Assembly (NCBI GenBank): GCA_026261815.1
Contig: JAMPIT010000583.1
Span: 930,001-994,000 of the forward strand
DNA from: Monarcha castaneiventris obscurior
Taxonomy: Eukaryota; Chordata; Aves; Passeriformes; Monarchidae
DNA: 64,000 nt
Reading direction: 5' to 3'
Shown here: piece by piece, positions 10,721-22,533 of the stretch
Layout of the letters: every line of letters starts with the position of its first letter
How positions within the stretch are numbered: the stretch's first letter is position 1
Program-made: the position numbers and the translations under genes
Notes under the pieces: generated by a model
What the model was told of the DNA's origin: nothing
Database searches by the model: none
Seen by the model: the letters and a program-made list of their open reading frames with translations, nothing else

Positions 10721-13700
10721 TAAATTCCTTTAATTTGGAATAAAAAATATTCCCCAAGCTGAGTCTCCCTTGTCTGCAGCAGTAATTGGTAAAAATTTTC
10801 CCTCTCTTGATCTCACCCCAAAACGTTCTTATCTGATTTTCTCCCTGCATCCAGCTGAGGAGCAGGGGGTGAACGAGAAGCTGGGTGGGCATTTGTCTGG
10901 AATCTCTGTCTGCCCAAAGATTTTCAGTACTTCTTATTCACAATGGTACCAACCTATTATCTCAGAACCTGCTTTGGGATATTCCTACTCCTCCCCAGCC
11001 AGGTTCTCTGCTTTGCACTCTGTGTATAAAAAGTATTCCAAATAATACCCATACATCCTTCTTATCACTTTGCTCTTTTGATTCAAATATTCAAATATTA
11101 CAATGCGAAGCATCAGAGCTCTAAGATTTATGAATACATCTCCCATCTGGCATTGGTCTGCAGTTCCTAGCTGCAGTAGATGAGTAAATCTGAAATTATA
11201 ATTCCTTCAAAGACAGTCAGGATGACATAAATTTGCTAAAATCTGTAACATTATGTGAAATGCACTAGAAACATTGCATGTCTCAAGATGCAGTGTGCAT
11301 ATACTCCATAACAGGAGTTCAGATATAGGAAAACAAGTAAACTCTATGATAATTTTTGCACTGAGGGACATAAGTAAAATATACTTCCATAAACACAGAG
11401 AGTGCCTTTTGGAGAGTTAGTTTCTAATTCCTCTACTGGATTGAAATAAAACAGAAATATTGTGGTTCACAACTGTAAAACACAAATGTACAAGAAAAAC
11501 ACAGACCTCAGGTCAGGAGAAATCTGTTGAAGAAGAAATACTTGACTGCATTTGAAAATACCAGAGATTTCTGTTGGTATGTCATTCAGGAGAGCTTGCT
11601 TCTTTCTTCCTCAGGGGAACTTACCTTGCAATAGGAGAACTAAACAAAAGTATTGTCAGAGCTTCACAAACCCAGTGTGCCAACACTCACATTCTCTTGC
11701 CATTTGTGGCCTTGCATTTCTTGTGCCTAATGGGGCATTCTGGGGGCATCTCATTTGTGTTCAGATGTGCCCAACCAGCCCCAGGTGCACCCACCTCCAC
11801 AGAGGTCCGTGATGTGCTGTAATCCTCCAGCCAAGGCATTTCTTGTCTCTCCCACTGCAGGCTCTCCTGTCTGCTTTCACATCAGTGCCAGAACAGCACA
11901 GGAATGAGGAGAGCAAGGTTTGGATGTAGCTTTGGCAATGAAGGCTGAAAGCCCTCCCACACTGTGGAGATCAGCCCTGCCAATGCTGTCCTGAGGAGTT
12001 TCTTCACGGCTGAAAGCGCACGAGGGACCAGCACCTCCAGAGCTGATTTCTCTCCAGGATCCAACCGGTGTCCTGTGCTGGGATATCATGTAATTTCTGA
12101 TGTAGAAATTTGATCTTGATTAGCAGCTCTGTGGCATAAAAACAAATACCTGCCACTGCCTTCCTGAAGAGCTAATTTGAAAGCCTGGCAGCTGATAACA
12201 AACACAGCTCCGAGCAGCAGCTATTAATGAATGGCATTTCCTCTCAACTTTTTGGGCCTGAGAAAACAATAAGGAACTTCAAACTTGTCCATATGAATGA
12301 TTATGGAGATATTTGTCATCCACAGGCCCAGTTTTATCCACGGGTTAGCCATGGATTCACCTCTGTGGGTTGGCATGAGGCATTGCAGCAGAAAACCAAA
12401 GGAGAACTTCAGCCCTCTGTTCTACAGAAGACAGTGAGGCACAGTGAAAAACCTGAGCCAGCCAAATGGTTAGGCAGCTTAGACATTCCTTTTCCTCTGG
12501 ATTTCTTTGTAGCAAAGAAACCGCTAAATAAATAATAAAGCAGATTTAGGGAAAGGCTTGAAATCTGCATGATCAAGCCTGGAAGAGCCCGATGCAAAGC
12601 TGGCTGCATAGCTCTGATCAGAATAGTCAGGGAACTGTTTCACATCAATGCAGACATCTCTGGGAATACTTTTATAGTGACACCATTTCAGAACAGTTTA
12701 TTAGACTTGTTAAGACACATTATAATAATATCTGACAAATAAGTAAGGTTGGACCTATTCCAAAATGAATCTACATATCACTGCGGCAGATTTACATGCT
12801 GGTTTAAAAAGATGAAATTATGCAACTGACATAATTGCCTCCTGAAAGGTAAAGGAGCAAAATAAACCAACCAGTAAAATAAATTGATTTTCAGGTGATA
12901 TAGCTCTTACACCTCCTCTGAACCCTGGCAATAGAAAACAGCTCATGATGAAAGGAAAGAGATGAGCAATTCCATTGCTTGTCCCATTGCTGGGCTCCAA
13001 AACCTGGAGCAAATTAAGGGATGTGAATATATAGCAGAGAGCTTTCTTCTCACTAGTACGTGAACATACAAAATAAAAACAAGGATTATTTAGTGCTGAT
13101 AATTAGGGAGCTCCAGGTAGCACTGAACACTAACACTGCATTGCTGCTCCTTCTCCAACATCCTGCTTTTTCTGGCTCAAACTTCAGCCAACTCTGTTGC
13201 CATTTCCTACACTGTGTCTCTGTCTCTCTTTCTCTCTGGTTGAGCTTTTCTTTCTCATTTTTGATACCTTCCTCCTGCTCAGCCATTTCTGAGACTGGCA
13301 GTAGGAGAGAGGAATTTTGCACATGTAAAATAGTTTCCAGACTTTTTTGTTTTGAAGCCTGCTAGCATTTCCACACTTCCCACACATGTAAGGAGGCGCC
13401 CAAAGAATAACAAGCAAAAGAATCTGTTCTCAGTGACTGAACTGAAGACTCTCATAGCTCAAACTGTTGGATTTTGCTGACCAAACTTTACAAGCATTGT
13501 GTCTCTGGAGGAAAGTGGATATTAAATTCATGTTCCAATGCCCTGGGCTCACTAAGCATGTCCTGCTCTTTGCTAGTGGAGAAGGGTTAAATGATAATTG
13601 CTGTTACTGCAATCAGGTATTGGCATAAAAAGCTGAGATCTTTTGTCTCCTTGCACTCTGTTGGCATTCTGACACCACTGAATCATAAGCTAAAGAAAGA

Positions 13701-15654
13701 AAAAAAAAAGGAGCAGTCTGAAGGTGCAAAGAAAGTGCCAAAAAGCTGACTTGTTAAAGAAGAGGAGGTTGATGATAAGCAAAAAAAAACCCAAAACAAA
13801 CCAGGGTTAGTCAGTATTTCTGAAGGATAAAGAGCTGAGAGGCAGAAACAACAAGGAGCCGAGTAAGAAAGCTCAGGTTATGTAGTCAGTCCATTCTTGG
13901 TGGGGAACAAGTAATCATAATGTACCTGCAAGAAGGGGCCAAATGCCAGGTGGTTCTCAGCTTTTAAAGGTATGTACAGTTTAGTGTTACTTTTATTTTG
14001 TCTGTGTTTGGTGGAACATGGATATGCTGAGAGCAAGTCCAGAAATGAAATTTCAGTTTCTCAGAAATTTTTATTTTCAAGAAAATAACACTGAATCAGG
14101 ACAAGGAGCCAAAACTTGGGAGTGTGTACTTATTGCCAAAATATGACATTTCTAGAAAGAAATATACATTTCAAAGCACCAAAGTACTTGCTAAACATTA
14201 GAGCAGGACATTCAAGCACCTTTGGCATTTCTAGATGGATATGGATAAAATATCTGTCATTTCCATGGCTATTCACCACTGACTAACACAGGAGATTTTT
14301 ATTCTGACTGTGGAACTTAATTTCAGTCTGCACCTGCCACAACTCCTATCCCAGCTCATTAGGGATCTCCCACAGTCAGGAAATCTGGAGAGCAGATGCC
14401 AAGCAAGTTGGCCTGCCTAGGGATCTAGTCTAGAAGCCATGGATTATGAAGTCACATGGCAAGTGGTTCCAAATACATGACCTCAAGAAGTGTTGGGTGC
14501 TTGGCAACCCATCTGTATTCATCTAGAGCCAGATGAGCAATTTAAGAGAAAATGAAGTTTCATTATGAGCTCATAAAAATGGAAACCACTTACATGAAAT
14601 GCTTCCAATCAGATAATATGAAAAATTGAACAAGTGAAAAAGTCACAAAATGCAGGACCTATTGCTAGTACAACAATCTGCTAAATAAATTCCAAAAAAA
14701 ATAATCTCATTTTCATGTTCTCCTCCATTGCTAGGCCATATCCTCATAAATTTCTGAAAACTCTTACAAAAGGAATACAAAGAGCAGTTTCCTCCTGTGG
14801 GAAAACACTCGATATTGTAATGGCAGCACTTACTACAATTTATAGTTTGCTGCCAAACGACACGCTGCACATAGAGCACACTGCTGCAATGCATATAACA
14901 TCAGTGTTACAGTTTTTAAAATCATACAAAAAGGGCATATTTATCCAGAAGAAAACCTGCCCCTCAACAATGCACAGTTGTTGGAGATGATAGAGAAAAT
15001 CACACGATATATTTCACACTGGCACCCAGGAGAAAATGCTCCAAATCAAATGTGCTTTCTGGATGAAGGAGAACATGCAGCAAACCCACACAGAGAACCT
15101 GTGACAACAGAGTACAATTACAGCTACAACTGATCCAAACACTGCTCTCCAAAAGCAAACGTTTTTTAGAACTTCTTGGGACCTTTGTGGCAATTGAAGG
15201 TGGCTTCTTTAATGATGGAACTCTCTACGACAGTGGGAAAAACTCAGTGCCATAAAACTGAAAAACGCTTACTTCTACTCTCCCCGTAAAACACACCAGC
15301 ATTTTGATTACCACTCCACACTAAAAGGATGTTTCAATTTAAAGCTCTTCAAGGGGCTGCCAGGAATGCTCCTCTGAGTGATAAGTCCGTTGTACAAGAC
15401 AAGTGAAGAGAGCATTGCCTTCCTAAGGGCCAGGAAAGTGTGTTATTGTATTATTTACAGCCAAGTGACAAAACAAAGAGACATGTGGAAGATGTCAAAG
15501 AGAATCCAAGACCAGAAGCATCAACAAATAATCTGAAAAAACACGCAATGTTTTTTTTCTCTCCCTCACCCCCACTGGTCTTCTTATACTCTGAAGTTTA
15601 AAAGTGATGGAAAACCTTCTGATGGGAGACCCAAAGCTGTGATTAGCAGGTTAA
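10721..15654. other. Non-coding stretch, no feature recognised
   Basis: Mostly AT-rich. One plus-strand open frame of 102 codons (12227-12535) ends directly at an AATAAATAATAAA-type run. It shows no protein similarity I recognise and no flanking splice or Kozak context that convinces, so I do not call it a gene. Confidence 0.5.
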
Positions 15655-15905
15655 CCAGGAGGTAACTTTGTTCTCCAGGCTGAGCAATTACTGTTGGACC
15701 TGTTACTTCATAAATAGGAAAAACTCTTTGGGGATGGGGAGGTCAAAGACTGCCTTGGCTGCAAAGACCACGTGATGGAGTTTAAGATCATGGGAGAAGT
15801 GAGCAGAAAAAACCAGCTGAATTAGAGCTCTGAAGTTCAGGAAAGGAGATTTTAGCCTGCTCAGGGTTCTGCTTGGAACAGCACAATATGAGACTGTCCT
15901 AAAGT
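15655..15905 (+). pseudogene. Decayed CR1 ORF2 relic (end of endonuclease domain)
   Basis: Translation across the segment, with frameshifts and stops, gives LLDLL, then EVKDCLGCKDHVMEFKIM, then a stretch resembling the region just after the endonuclease domain of CR1 ORF2. The motif is the C-terminal (S)DH signature of the APE-type endonuclease, encoded by GACCAC at 15766-15771, with Ser replaced by Lys. CR1 ORF2 encodes endonuclease followed by reverse transcriptase and drives target-primed reverse transcription. This copy has in-frame stops (TAA after the LLDLL block, TAG before the GAAGTTCAGG block) and cannot be functional. The boundaries are approximate. It lies 5' of, and in the same orientation as, the CR1 tail at 16570-16718, and both could belong to one old insertion. 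Confidence 0.72.
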
Positions 15906-16569
15906 GCAAAGGGGTGCAAGAAGGAAGCAGGGCCTTGCAGGGGAAAGCATTTCAATCGAGGAAGGCTAGACCACAAACTGCTTTAGCAAATATCATGGAC
16001 ATATCAAGCCCCTGTGACTTAAGGATGCCCAGAGAGTTTGTCAGTGGCATTGGGAGACCATTCCCTACCCCTCTGAAACATTCCAGGAGCCACTCGAGCT
16101 GCCCAATGCACAGACCCTGGGCAATCTGCTTGGAAAAGCACCGCTGCACAGGGGAACAAGAGCAGGGGATCCAGAGAGACCTTCCAAAATAAATCGTTCT
16201 AATCAAACCCAAGATACTTTGGAAAAAAAGCCAACAAAATCCAGGATTATTTAGATTAATAAAATCACTTGTGTATGAATGAGTATTGCTTTAATCTTTC
16301 TTATGCTGCACGTATACTCTGATAAACAAAGTACAGATGTACTGCATTTGAGAGAGGATATAAACAAACATTAATCTGTTAATAAAAACACATTTCTTGG
16401 TACAAAAATTTACTAAATATGCAGTTTATTAAAAACATTTTCTTTCCTTTGTCAAATATCCTGTGCAATGATTACTATTGCATTTATAACAATCTACCAC
16501 CGACAGATTACAAGCCTAATGCTGTATAGAAAAAAGCCTATTTCACTAATGTTTTTTTAATACTAGTTT
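15906..16569. other. Unassigned sequence between two CR1 pieces
   Basis: No confident similarity. Because it is bracketed by CR1 pieces in the same orientation, it may contain further decayed CR1 sequence or an insertion into it. Confidence 0.4.
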
Positions 16570-16718
16570 CCTATCCCTGGAGGTATTTAAAAGCCATATA
16601 GATGTGGCATTTAGGGACATGGTTTGGTGGCGGGCCTAGCAGTGCTGGCTTAATGGTTGGATTGATCTTAGAAGTGTTTTCCTACCTGAAAGAGTCTATA
16701 ATGTTGTAATTCTATAAT
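16570..16718 (+). mobile_element. CR1 3'-tail fragment, plus strand
   Basis: The order CCTGGAGGTATTTAAAAG, GATGTGGCATTTAGGGACAT, GGTTGGATTGATCTTAGAAG and then a degenerate ATTCTATAAT end is that of an avian CR1 3' end, diverged by substitutions. No sharp target duplication was seen. Confidence 0.8.
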
Positions 16719-18325
16719 TATGGCTCTCTCATTCAAAAATGCCCCTAGATTATTCCAACATCTTCATTGCAAATTGGACCAGACTCAAAGGTCAGGAATG
16801 GTACCAGAAGACTGACTAATCCCCCAGAAAAAGTAATGAAAAAACCTTTATCAATTAGTCACTGGAAGAGTGAATTTACCTCCCTTTCTCCAGGCCTGGT
16901 GGTGGCTAAACTCCTTCAGAGACTGAGGAGAGGCAGAACTTTACCCGTAAACTGAACTAAAAATTATCTAAGTTGTTTGGTGGGTATTTACAGAGTTTTC
17001 CCCCAGGAAATCTGTGTCAGGCCATCAGGAGCCTGTTTAAGTTTTCTGGACTTTGTTTTTGCCCTGTTTTGCTGACACCTGAGTGTTGAGCTCTGGCTTG
17101 GTGATGCTTCTGCCCCTGTCACTGTGGCCAGGGGCCATCAGCCCTCACGAGGAGCACAGCAAATCACAAACACTCCTTCTCAGGTGGCCTTGGCTTTGGA
17201 ACAGAGACACAGAGCTAACTGCCAATTATTTAATCTTTTGTGCCCGTTGCCCTCTGGGACACAAACAGTGTCCACTGCTGAACATGAGTAAGCTGCAAAT
17301 GCCTTAATTGCTTTGATGCATATTCTGCCCAAGGAATTTAATTACAGGGAGGTGTCTTTTGAACGGGTTACACTTGTAAGCAGCAGTAGACAAGAGAGAT
17401 GAGAAATAAAAGAAAAATAAATGTTAATGGTGGTAACAGGAAGATAGACATGATGCATAACTTTTATAATAACAAATAAATATTACCCAATTTGTTTGAA
17501 AATTACAAAGCTGTATCATGGCAAATAACCATCTGTCTTTGTAAACGGACCAGGAGTGTTCTGGAAGTTTACTGTGCTCTCAGTCAAACACGGCATGTAA
17601 GCATCGGTTCAATTTTAAGAACCTATAGAACCCTGCAGATGTGAAAATATATAAAAATGGATTAAAGGCATGTTTTAGCTGACCACAGTGACATTATTCA
17701 CTTGTTTAAAAAAGTTTTGGATAGAGACATGTGCAAGCAAAGCACAGTTCTTAGACTAAAAGGAAAAATTTTTGAAGTCCTATCAAAATTATCACAAACT
17801 CTATTTTAAATGATAGCACACCTCTTTTCCGAGCAGCTGACACAGCTCACAAGAAGGGAGTGGGGAGAACACAAAGCAGATTATTAGTGACAACATTCAT
17901 CTTAGCCATCAGGGAAAAAAAAAAACCATAAACTAGCACCCAAGAAATAAATGCAGAGTTGGATTTTAAAATAAAAATACTTTAGCTCAAGTATAGTATT
18001 TACTACTGCACTCAGCTACAAGCACCAACATACTTGGTTGGTTACAAAACTACACTTTTTCTCCAGGAAAAAGTAAATGCTAAATAAAATAACTGCAGAT
18101 AATTTATTCTTCTTCATAACACTTACTGAAGTAAGAAGTTCCAAAAATGTTGAGAGAAGTTTGAGATAAGCAAGCAGCACAAAATTAAACTCTGATACAT
18201 CACCCACTAATAGAATGTGTGGATTTTTGTCATCTCGTATCTCAGGGGGAGCTTCAGGCACTTGCTTAGAGTAAGTGCACACTTAGGCACTCTTCAGAAC
18301 AAGGGCCTACACTGGCTTTGTTCAG
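16719..18325. other. Non-coding stretch, no feature recognised
   Basis: Short open frames only. No repeat family recognised. Confidence 0.55.
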
Positions 18326-18767
18326 AGAATCATGGAATGGTTTGGGTTGGAAAGGACCTTAAAGCCCATCCAGTGCCACCCCTGCCATGGCAGGGACACC
18401 TTCCACTGTCCCAGGCTGCTCCAAGCCCCAATGTCCAACCTGGCCTTGGGCACTGCCAGGGATCCAGGGGCAGCCACAGCTTCTCTGGGCACCCTGTGCC
18501 AGGGCCTGCCCACCCTCCCAGGGAACAATTCCTGCCCAATATCCCATCCAGCCCTGCCCTCTGGCACTGGGAAGCCATTCCCTGGCTCCTGGCCCTCCAG
18601 CCCTTGGCAATTGTCTCTCTCCATCTTTCCTGCAGCTCCTTCAGGCCCTGCAAGGCCACACTGAGGTCACCCCAAAGCTTCTCCTGCCCAGGCTGAACAA
18701 TGCCAGCTCTTGCAGCCTTTCCTGCCAGCAGAGCTGCTCCATGCCTCTGCTCATGCTGGTGCCTCCT
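18326..18767 (-). mobile_element. CR1 LINE 3' fragment (GC-rich subfamily), minus strand
   Basis: The plus strand starts AGAATCATGGAATGG and TTTGGGTTGGAAAGGACC, the reverse complement of the CR1 3' end. It continues with highly preserved CR1 sequence to CTCATGCTGGTGCCTCCT. It shares this sequence nearly base for base with the copies at 33311, 50976, 58091 and 29735. All open frames over it (up to 159 codons) are repeat shadows seen again at the other copies. Confidence 0.95.
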
Positions 18768-19599
18768 ATGCATTCATTCAGAACTTACCCATTTTAAATA
18801 AGCTCAACAGCAAAAAGCATCTCCCTCCGAATCCATCAAACAATTCCTCTTGTAGAGCTTTTTGCAGTAGTTGTGCATGTGAAGTGCAGCATGTACAGTA
18901 CTGCTGATAAGTGTTGGCACAGCAGGCACTCCATAATAAACCCCAGAGACAGTAAAGTATTGCAGCAATTCAAGCACAGAGACAAAGAATTCTAGCCATG
19001 AAGTCATCTGTCTACACAAATCTAGGAAAAGCAGGAAAAATGACATCTTCACTGAGGCAAATTATGTTCCAAACGTACCAAGCCATGTAAATCATTGCAG
19101 GAGAGCACATGTTCATCTTCATGAGCAGACTATGTGCTGACAGGTAGATCATTCACAGCACTGGTAGGCATGTTAGAACTTCTATTTTCCCTTACTTGAC
19201 TTTCCAGCACCCTGCTTACTTCATACATTTTACCAGTTGGAGAGAATAAAATAATCCAGCACCAATAACAGTTGCCTCAGAGATTATATTGGAATTACAT
19301 ACTCAACACACTTTTTTTTTTCACATCGACTAGACAAACACTTGCAGGAAGAATTTTTCATATCCTGACCAACTCAGGGATAAATGTCAGTTGAGCCCAA
19401 AGCCTTTCATGAAAAGGAGACATTGGAGATGGGCATTGAAGAAAACCAACAGTGTTCAGAAAAGAGATCTTTATCTCACCCTGGCCAGCTGTCTGAAAAG
19501 CAAAGTATATAACCCATATAATTATTACATGATATTCAGGAATTCTCCTTGATTGAAATCCATGGAAGAATGGCATCTCACACTGCAGTCATTCTGGTC
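18768..19599. other. Non-coding stretch, no feature recognised
   Basis: No repeat or gene recognised. Open frames are below 90 codons. Confidence 0.5.
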
Positions 19600-19911
19600 A
19601 GAGAGCACAGAGGAGGGTAATAAGAGGATTGGGGAAGATACCATAGAAGGAGTGGCTAGAACAGTTTGAGAGAGAGGCATTAGAATACTACAGAGATTTA
19701 TAAAATCAGGAAGAAGAGTGAGGAAAATAAATGTGGCATAATACATTTTTTCACAGTACAAGAAACCATCAATACAAATATTAGGTAGCATATTAAAAGT
19801 CCAAAAAGGAAAGTGATGTTTAAAGTAGTTTTTAACACAATACACAGTTATGTTGTGAAATTCATTGCTGCAAGATGTGGTGGAACACAAGAATATTTTT
19901 AAAAAGTCTGA
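19600..19911 (+). mobile_element. Ancient, highly diverged CR1-like LINE fragment, plus strand
   Basis: The order of motifs matches the 3' region of old amniote CR1 elements. It runs ATTTATAAAATCAGGAAG, then an AGTACAAGAAACCAT block, then TTAGGTAGCATATTAAAAGT, then GTGAAATTCATTGCTGCAAG followed by ATGTGGTGGA and a TTTAAAAAG block. Divergence is far greater than in the GC-rich CR1 copies, so the insertion should be much older. A 153-codon minus-strand open frame crosses it and is not supported as a gene. Confidence 0.62.
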
Positions 19912-22406
19912 GCTATAATTCCTGGAAGATTCTTCACTAGTCGCAATCAAATGCAATGAATGCTTTTCAAGGCATTTCCAACTCAATAAATCTCTTCTAC
20001 AGTCTGCCAGAAGCTCAAAGAATAAAGAAGTAAAGGATCACTCTGCACCTCCAACATTTCTAATCCTTTTTTCTGGAAACACTTAGTGAAAATTCTGCAG
20101 CTTCAGGTGTTAGGAACAAGATACAGTGTATGACAACTCTCAGATTCACATTATCTCCTCAGGAATCCTGAAGGAACTCACAATCAGAGCGCACTATATT
20201 AAAGGGGTCTTCCTTACATAGGTGACTCTAGGCTGTGTCACGTGTAACAATATTCGTTTCTAACAAGAGCAGACAAATATGATTAATTGATAAGATGCAG
20301 ACATTGTCATTAACTCATTTCTCAAACCAGCACCGAAGTTTCAAATTCACTAAGCTCACAGAAAACTAAAGTTCTCAAAATGCTGCTTAAATCATGAGCT
20401 ACATATTTGGTATCCTGGACAATGTAAGTTCATGCTATGCATTTCTAACCTTCTAATACTGCAATAAATGACACATGGAACCATAAAAACCAAACCACAA
20501 AAAGTACAAAATTAGTGCATATAGGGATATTTTTTTTCTCTTCACTGTCCTGTCATAAGTTTGGTGAGTACTCTTATGATTGCAGTTACCAGAAATGATT
20601 TATTAAACCTTTACTATTTTTTTTTCTGAGGAATTGAAACAAAGAGACAGAGCTTCAATTCCATTTAACATCACACCAGAGCTGTTGGAAAGAAAGCCTA
20701 TTTAAAAAAAAAAAATCAAGTAAAAAATATGTGTGTCCACATGCTGTGTTCAAGACAAGGACATGGAGCAGAACTATCCAGAAACTTTGTGTTTACACAG
20801 CATTCTCCAAATACTCACTAAATCCTGTGCTACCATGCCTACAGTTATCCCAGAAGCAATGATCACTCTGGAAAATCCACAGAGCCCTCTCTTTGAGCAT
20901 TATTGACCTTGAGAGTGAATGAATCCACAGTTCCTGGTGCTGCAATCCCATCATTTGCACTCTTATGGACACTGAGGGGTTGGCATCAGCTAAGATTCGG
21001 GGAACAGTTCAGTGTTCCAAGGGCATTTGACCATGGAAGTCCAAATGTAGATCTCTGCCATGAATTATTACTCCCTTACAACGTTTGAAATAAAATATCA
21101 CCTTTTGAGCTGTATTTAAATTACAAGAGTGCCCAAAAAAGGAGTTCCAAGTCCTAAAGAACTAAAGTACTGATGTAGTCCTTTTGATCTGAGGATCACA
21201 AGCTGCCTGAAAACACTTTCACAGACTTTTACAAGTTGCAAATGCCTCTGTGACTGAAATGTTGCTTTAAAGGAACCGGACAGCCCCAAATTAATTCAGT
21301 TTGTGACAAGAGGAAGTTTTAGCTGACGTGGTCATGTCATTTCCACATCAGGCTCAGGTCAGTAGGGTCTAACACTGGTCCAGGAGGTCATCTCAGAACA
21401 GAAGAAAAGTTTCTTGGTCTGACATCCTCCTTTGTTCAGAGAATGTCCAGAGGTCTCTCCACCCAGCCCTACCATGCAAAATGCAGTGGACTTTGTGCAT
21501 GTCAAAAGTCCATCTACTGAATTAAAAGCACTGAAGCAATAGGAGAAGCAGTAAATATAGCGAGCTTAAAGATCTTAGTGTGGCCTTAAACCTGTAGATT
21601 ATTGTTTTATTAAAAGCCTGAGATCTCAGTTTGGGTTTGGACACAACTGGAAAAAAATATTATCTTGGAAGTTGCAGCTTGTTTTCTCTTAATTTGCATT
21701 ATACACTTTTCTCCTTATACACCATTATATACATTTCTGTATCTTGGATAAACCATTGACAGGGAAAATCTTCCTGTTGCTAAAAAAATTCAGAAAATTG
21801 TCTGTATTGATTCTTGATTCAATTTCTAATTGATATCACTAGTATTCTGTGTTTTGTACCTGTTCTTACATTTTATGCAACCTATTTTACCTATTAATTT
21901 AAAATCAGAAATGTGTTCCTCAGGAGATGGATGCCATTTTTTGTCCTACTTGTCACGCTTATGTTCATAATGACTTTACTAAAAATCATAAATGGATAGT
22001 TTGAGTTAAAATTTTATTAATTACTACTAATGATGCCACGTGTCCTGAGTGTTTCCTAACTATGTATAAAAGTGTTTCTTTAAAAATTAGAATTCCATTT
22101 TCCATCAATTTCTATCAAGTCTTTTAACAGAGCTCTGCACTGGTATTTTAATGTACAGTTTCCTTAAAAACAAAATGCTTTCATCCTGCAGGTATGTACT
22201 CATTATTTGTCAATCTTGACAGTTTCTTTTTTCTGCTCTCTCACAAACCACTTTCCTTGGGAATCCCTAAGGAATGCCTGTTTATCCCAGGGAATACCTC
22301 CTTCCTATCAGCAGATGTAATTGAGGAATCTTATTTTCACCTAAAAAACACCCATCATACCCCCAAACAAACAGCAAACTCCAGCAAAACAAACAAATCC
22401 ACACCA
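19912..22406. other. Non-coding stretch, no feature recognised
   Basis: AT-rich, no open frame above 90 codons and no recognisable repeat apart from short A or T tracts. Confidence 0.55.
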
Positions 22407-22425
22407 CCCCACCCCTCCCCACCCC
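22407..22425 (-). other. Predicted G-quadruplex motif (G4 runs, 1-nt loops)
   Basis: The plus strand reads CCCCACCCCTCCCCACCCC. The minus strand therefore has four runs of four G separated by single bases, the arrangement associated with very stable parallel G-quadruplexes. The plus strand could form an i-motif. Confidence 0.8.
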
Positions 22426-22507
22426 ATCTTTCAGATAATTGTGCTGTTCAAATGTGGTGAGAAACATGCAGCTCCTGTAAACACCTAGGAGACTAAAATA
22501 TGCTGAC

Positions 22508-22533
22508 AAAAAAAAAAAAAAAAAAAAAAAAAA
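22508..22533 (+). repeat. Poly(A) tract, 26 A
   Basis: An uninterrupted run of A, about 80 bp from the G-quadruplex motif. No element with a matching 3' end lies upstream, so it is treated as a simple repeat. Confidence 0.9.

Noticed and set aside
12227..12535. A small gene ending in an AATAAA-rich stop region
   Set aside because: 102 codons, no recognisable similarity and no supporting signals upstream. The AATAAA overlap is likely chance in AT-rich DNA.
19525..19986. A 153-codon minus-strand frame
   Set aside because: It runs antisense across the ancient CR1 fragment at 19600-19911 and has no protein similarity.
22508..22533. Poly(A) tail of a processed pseudogene
   Set aside because: No exon-like or mRNA-like sequence lies upstream and no target duplication was seen. 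The same reasoning applies to the A-runs at 37951, 46001, 50729 and 54597.
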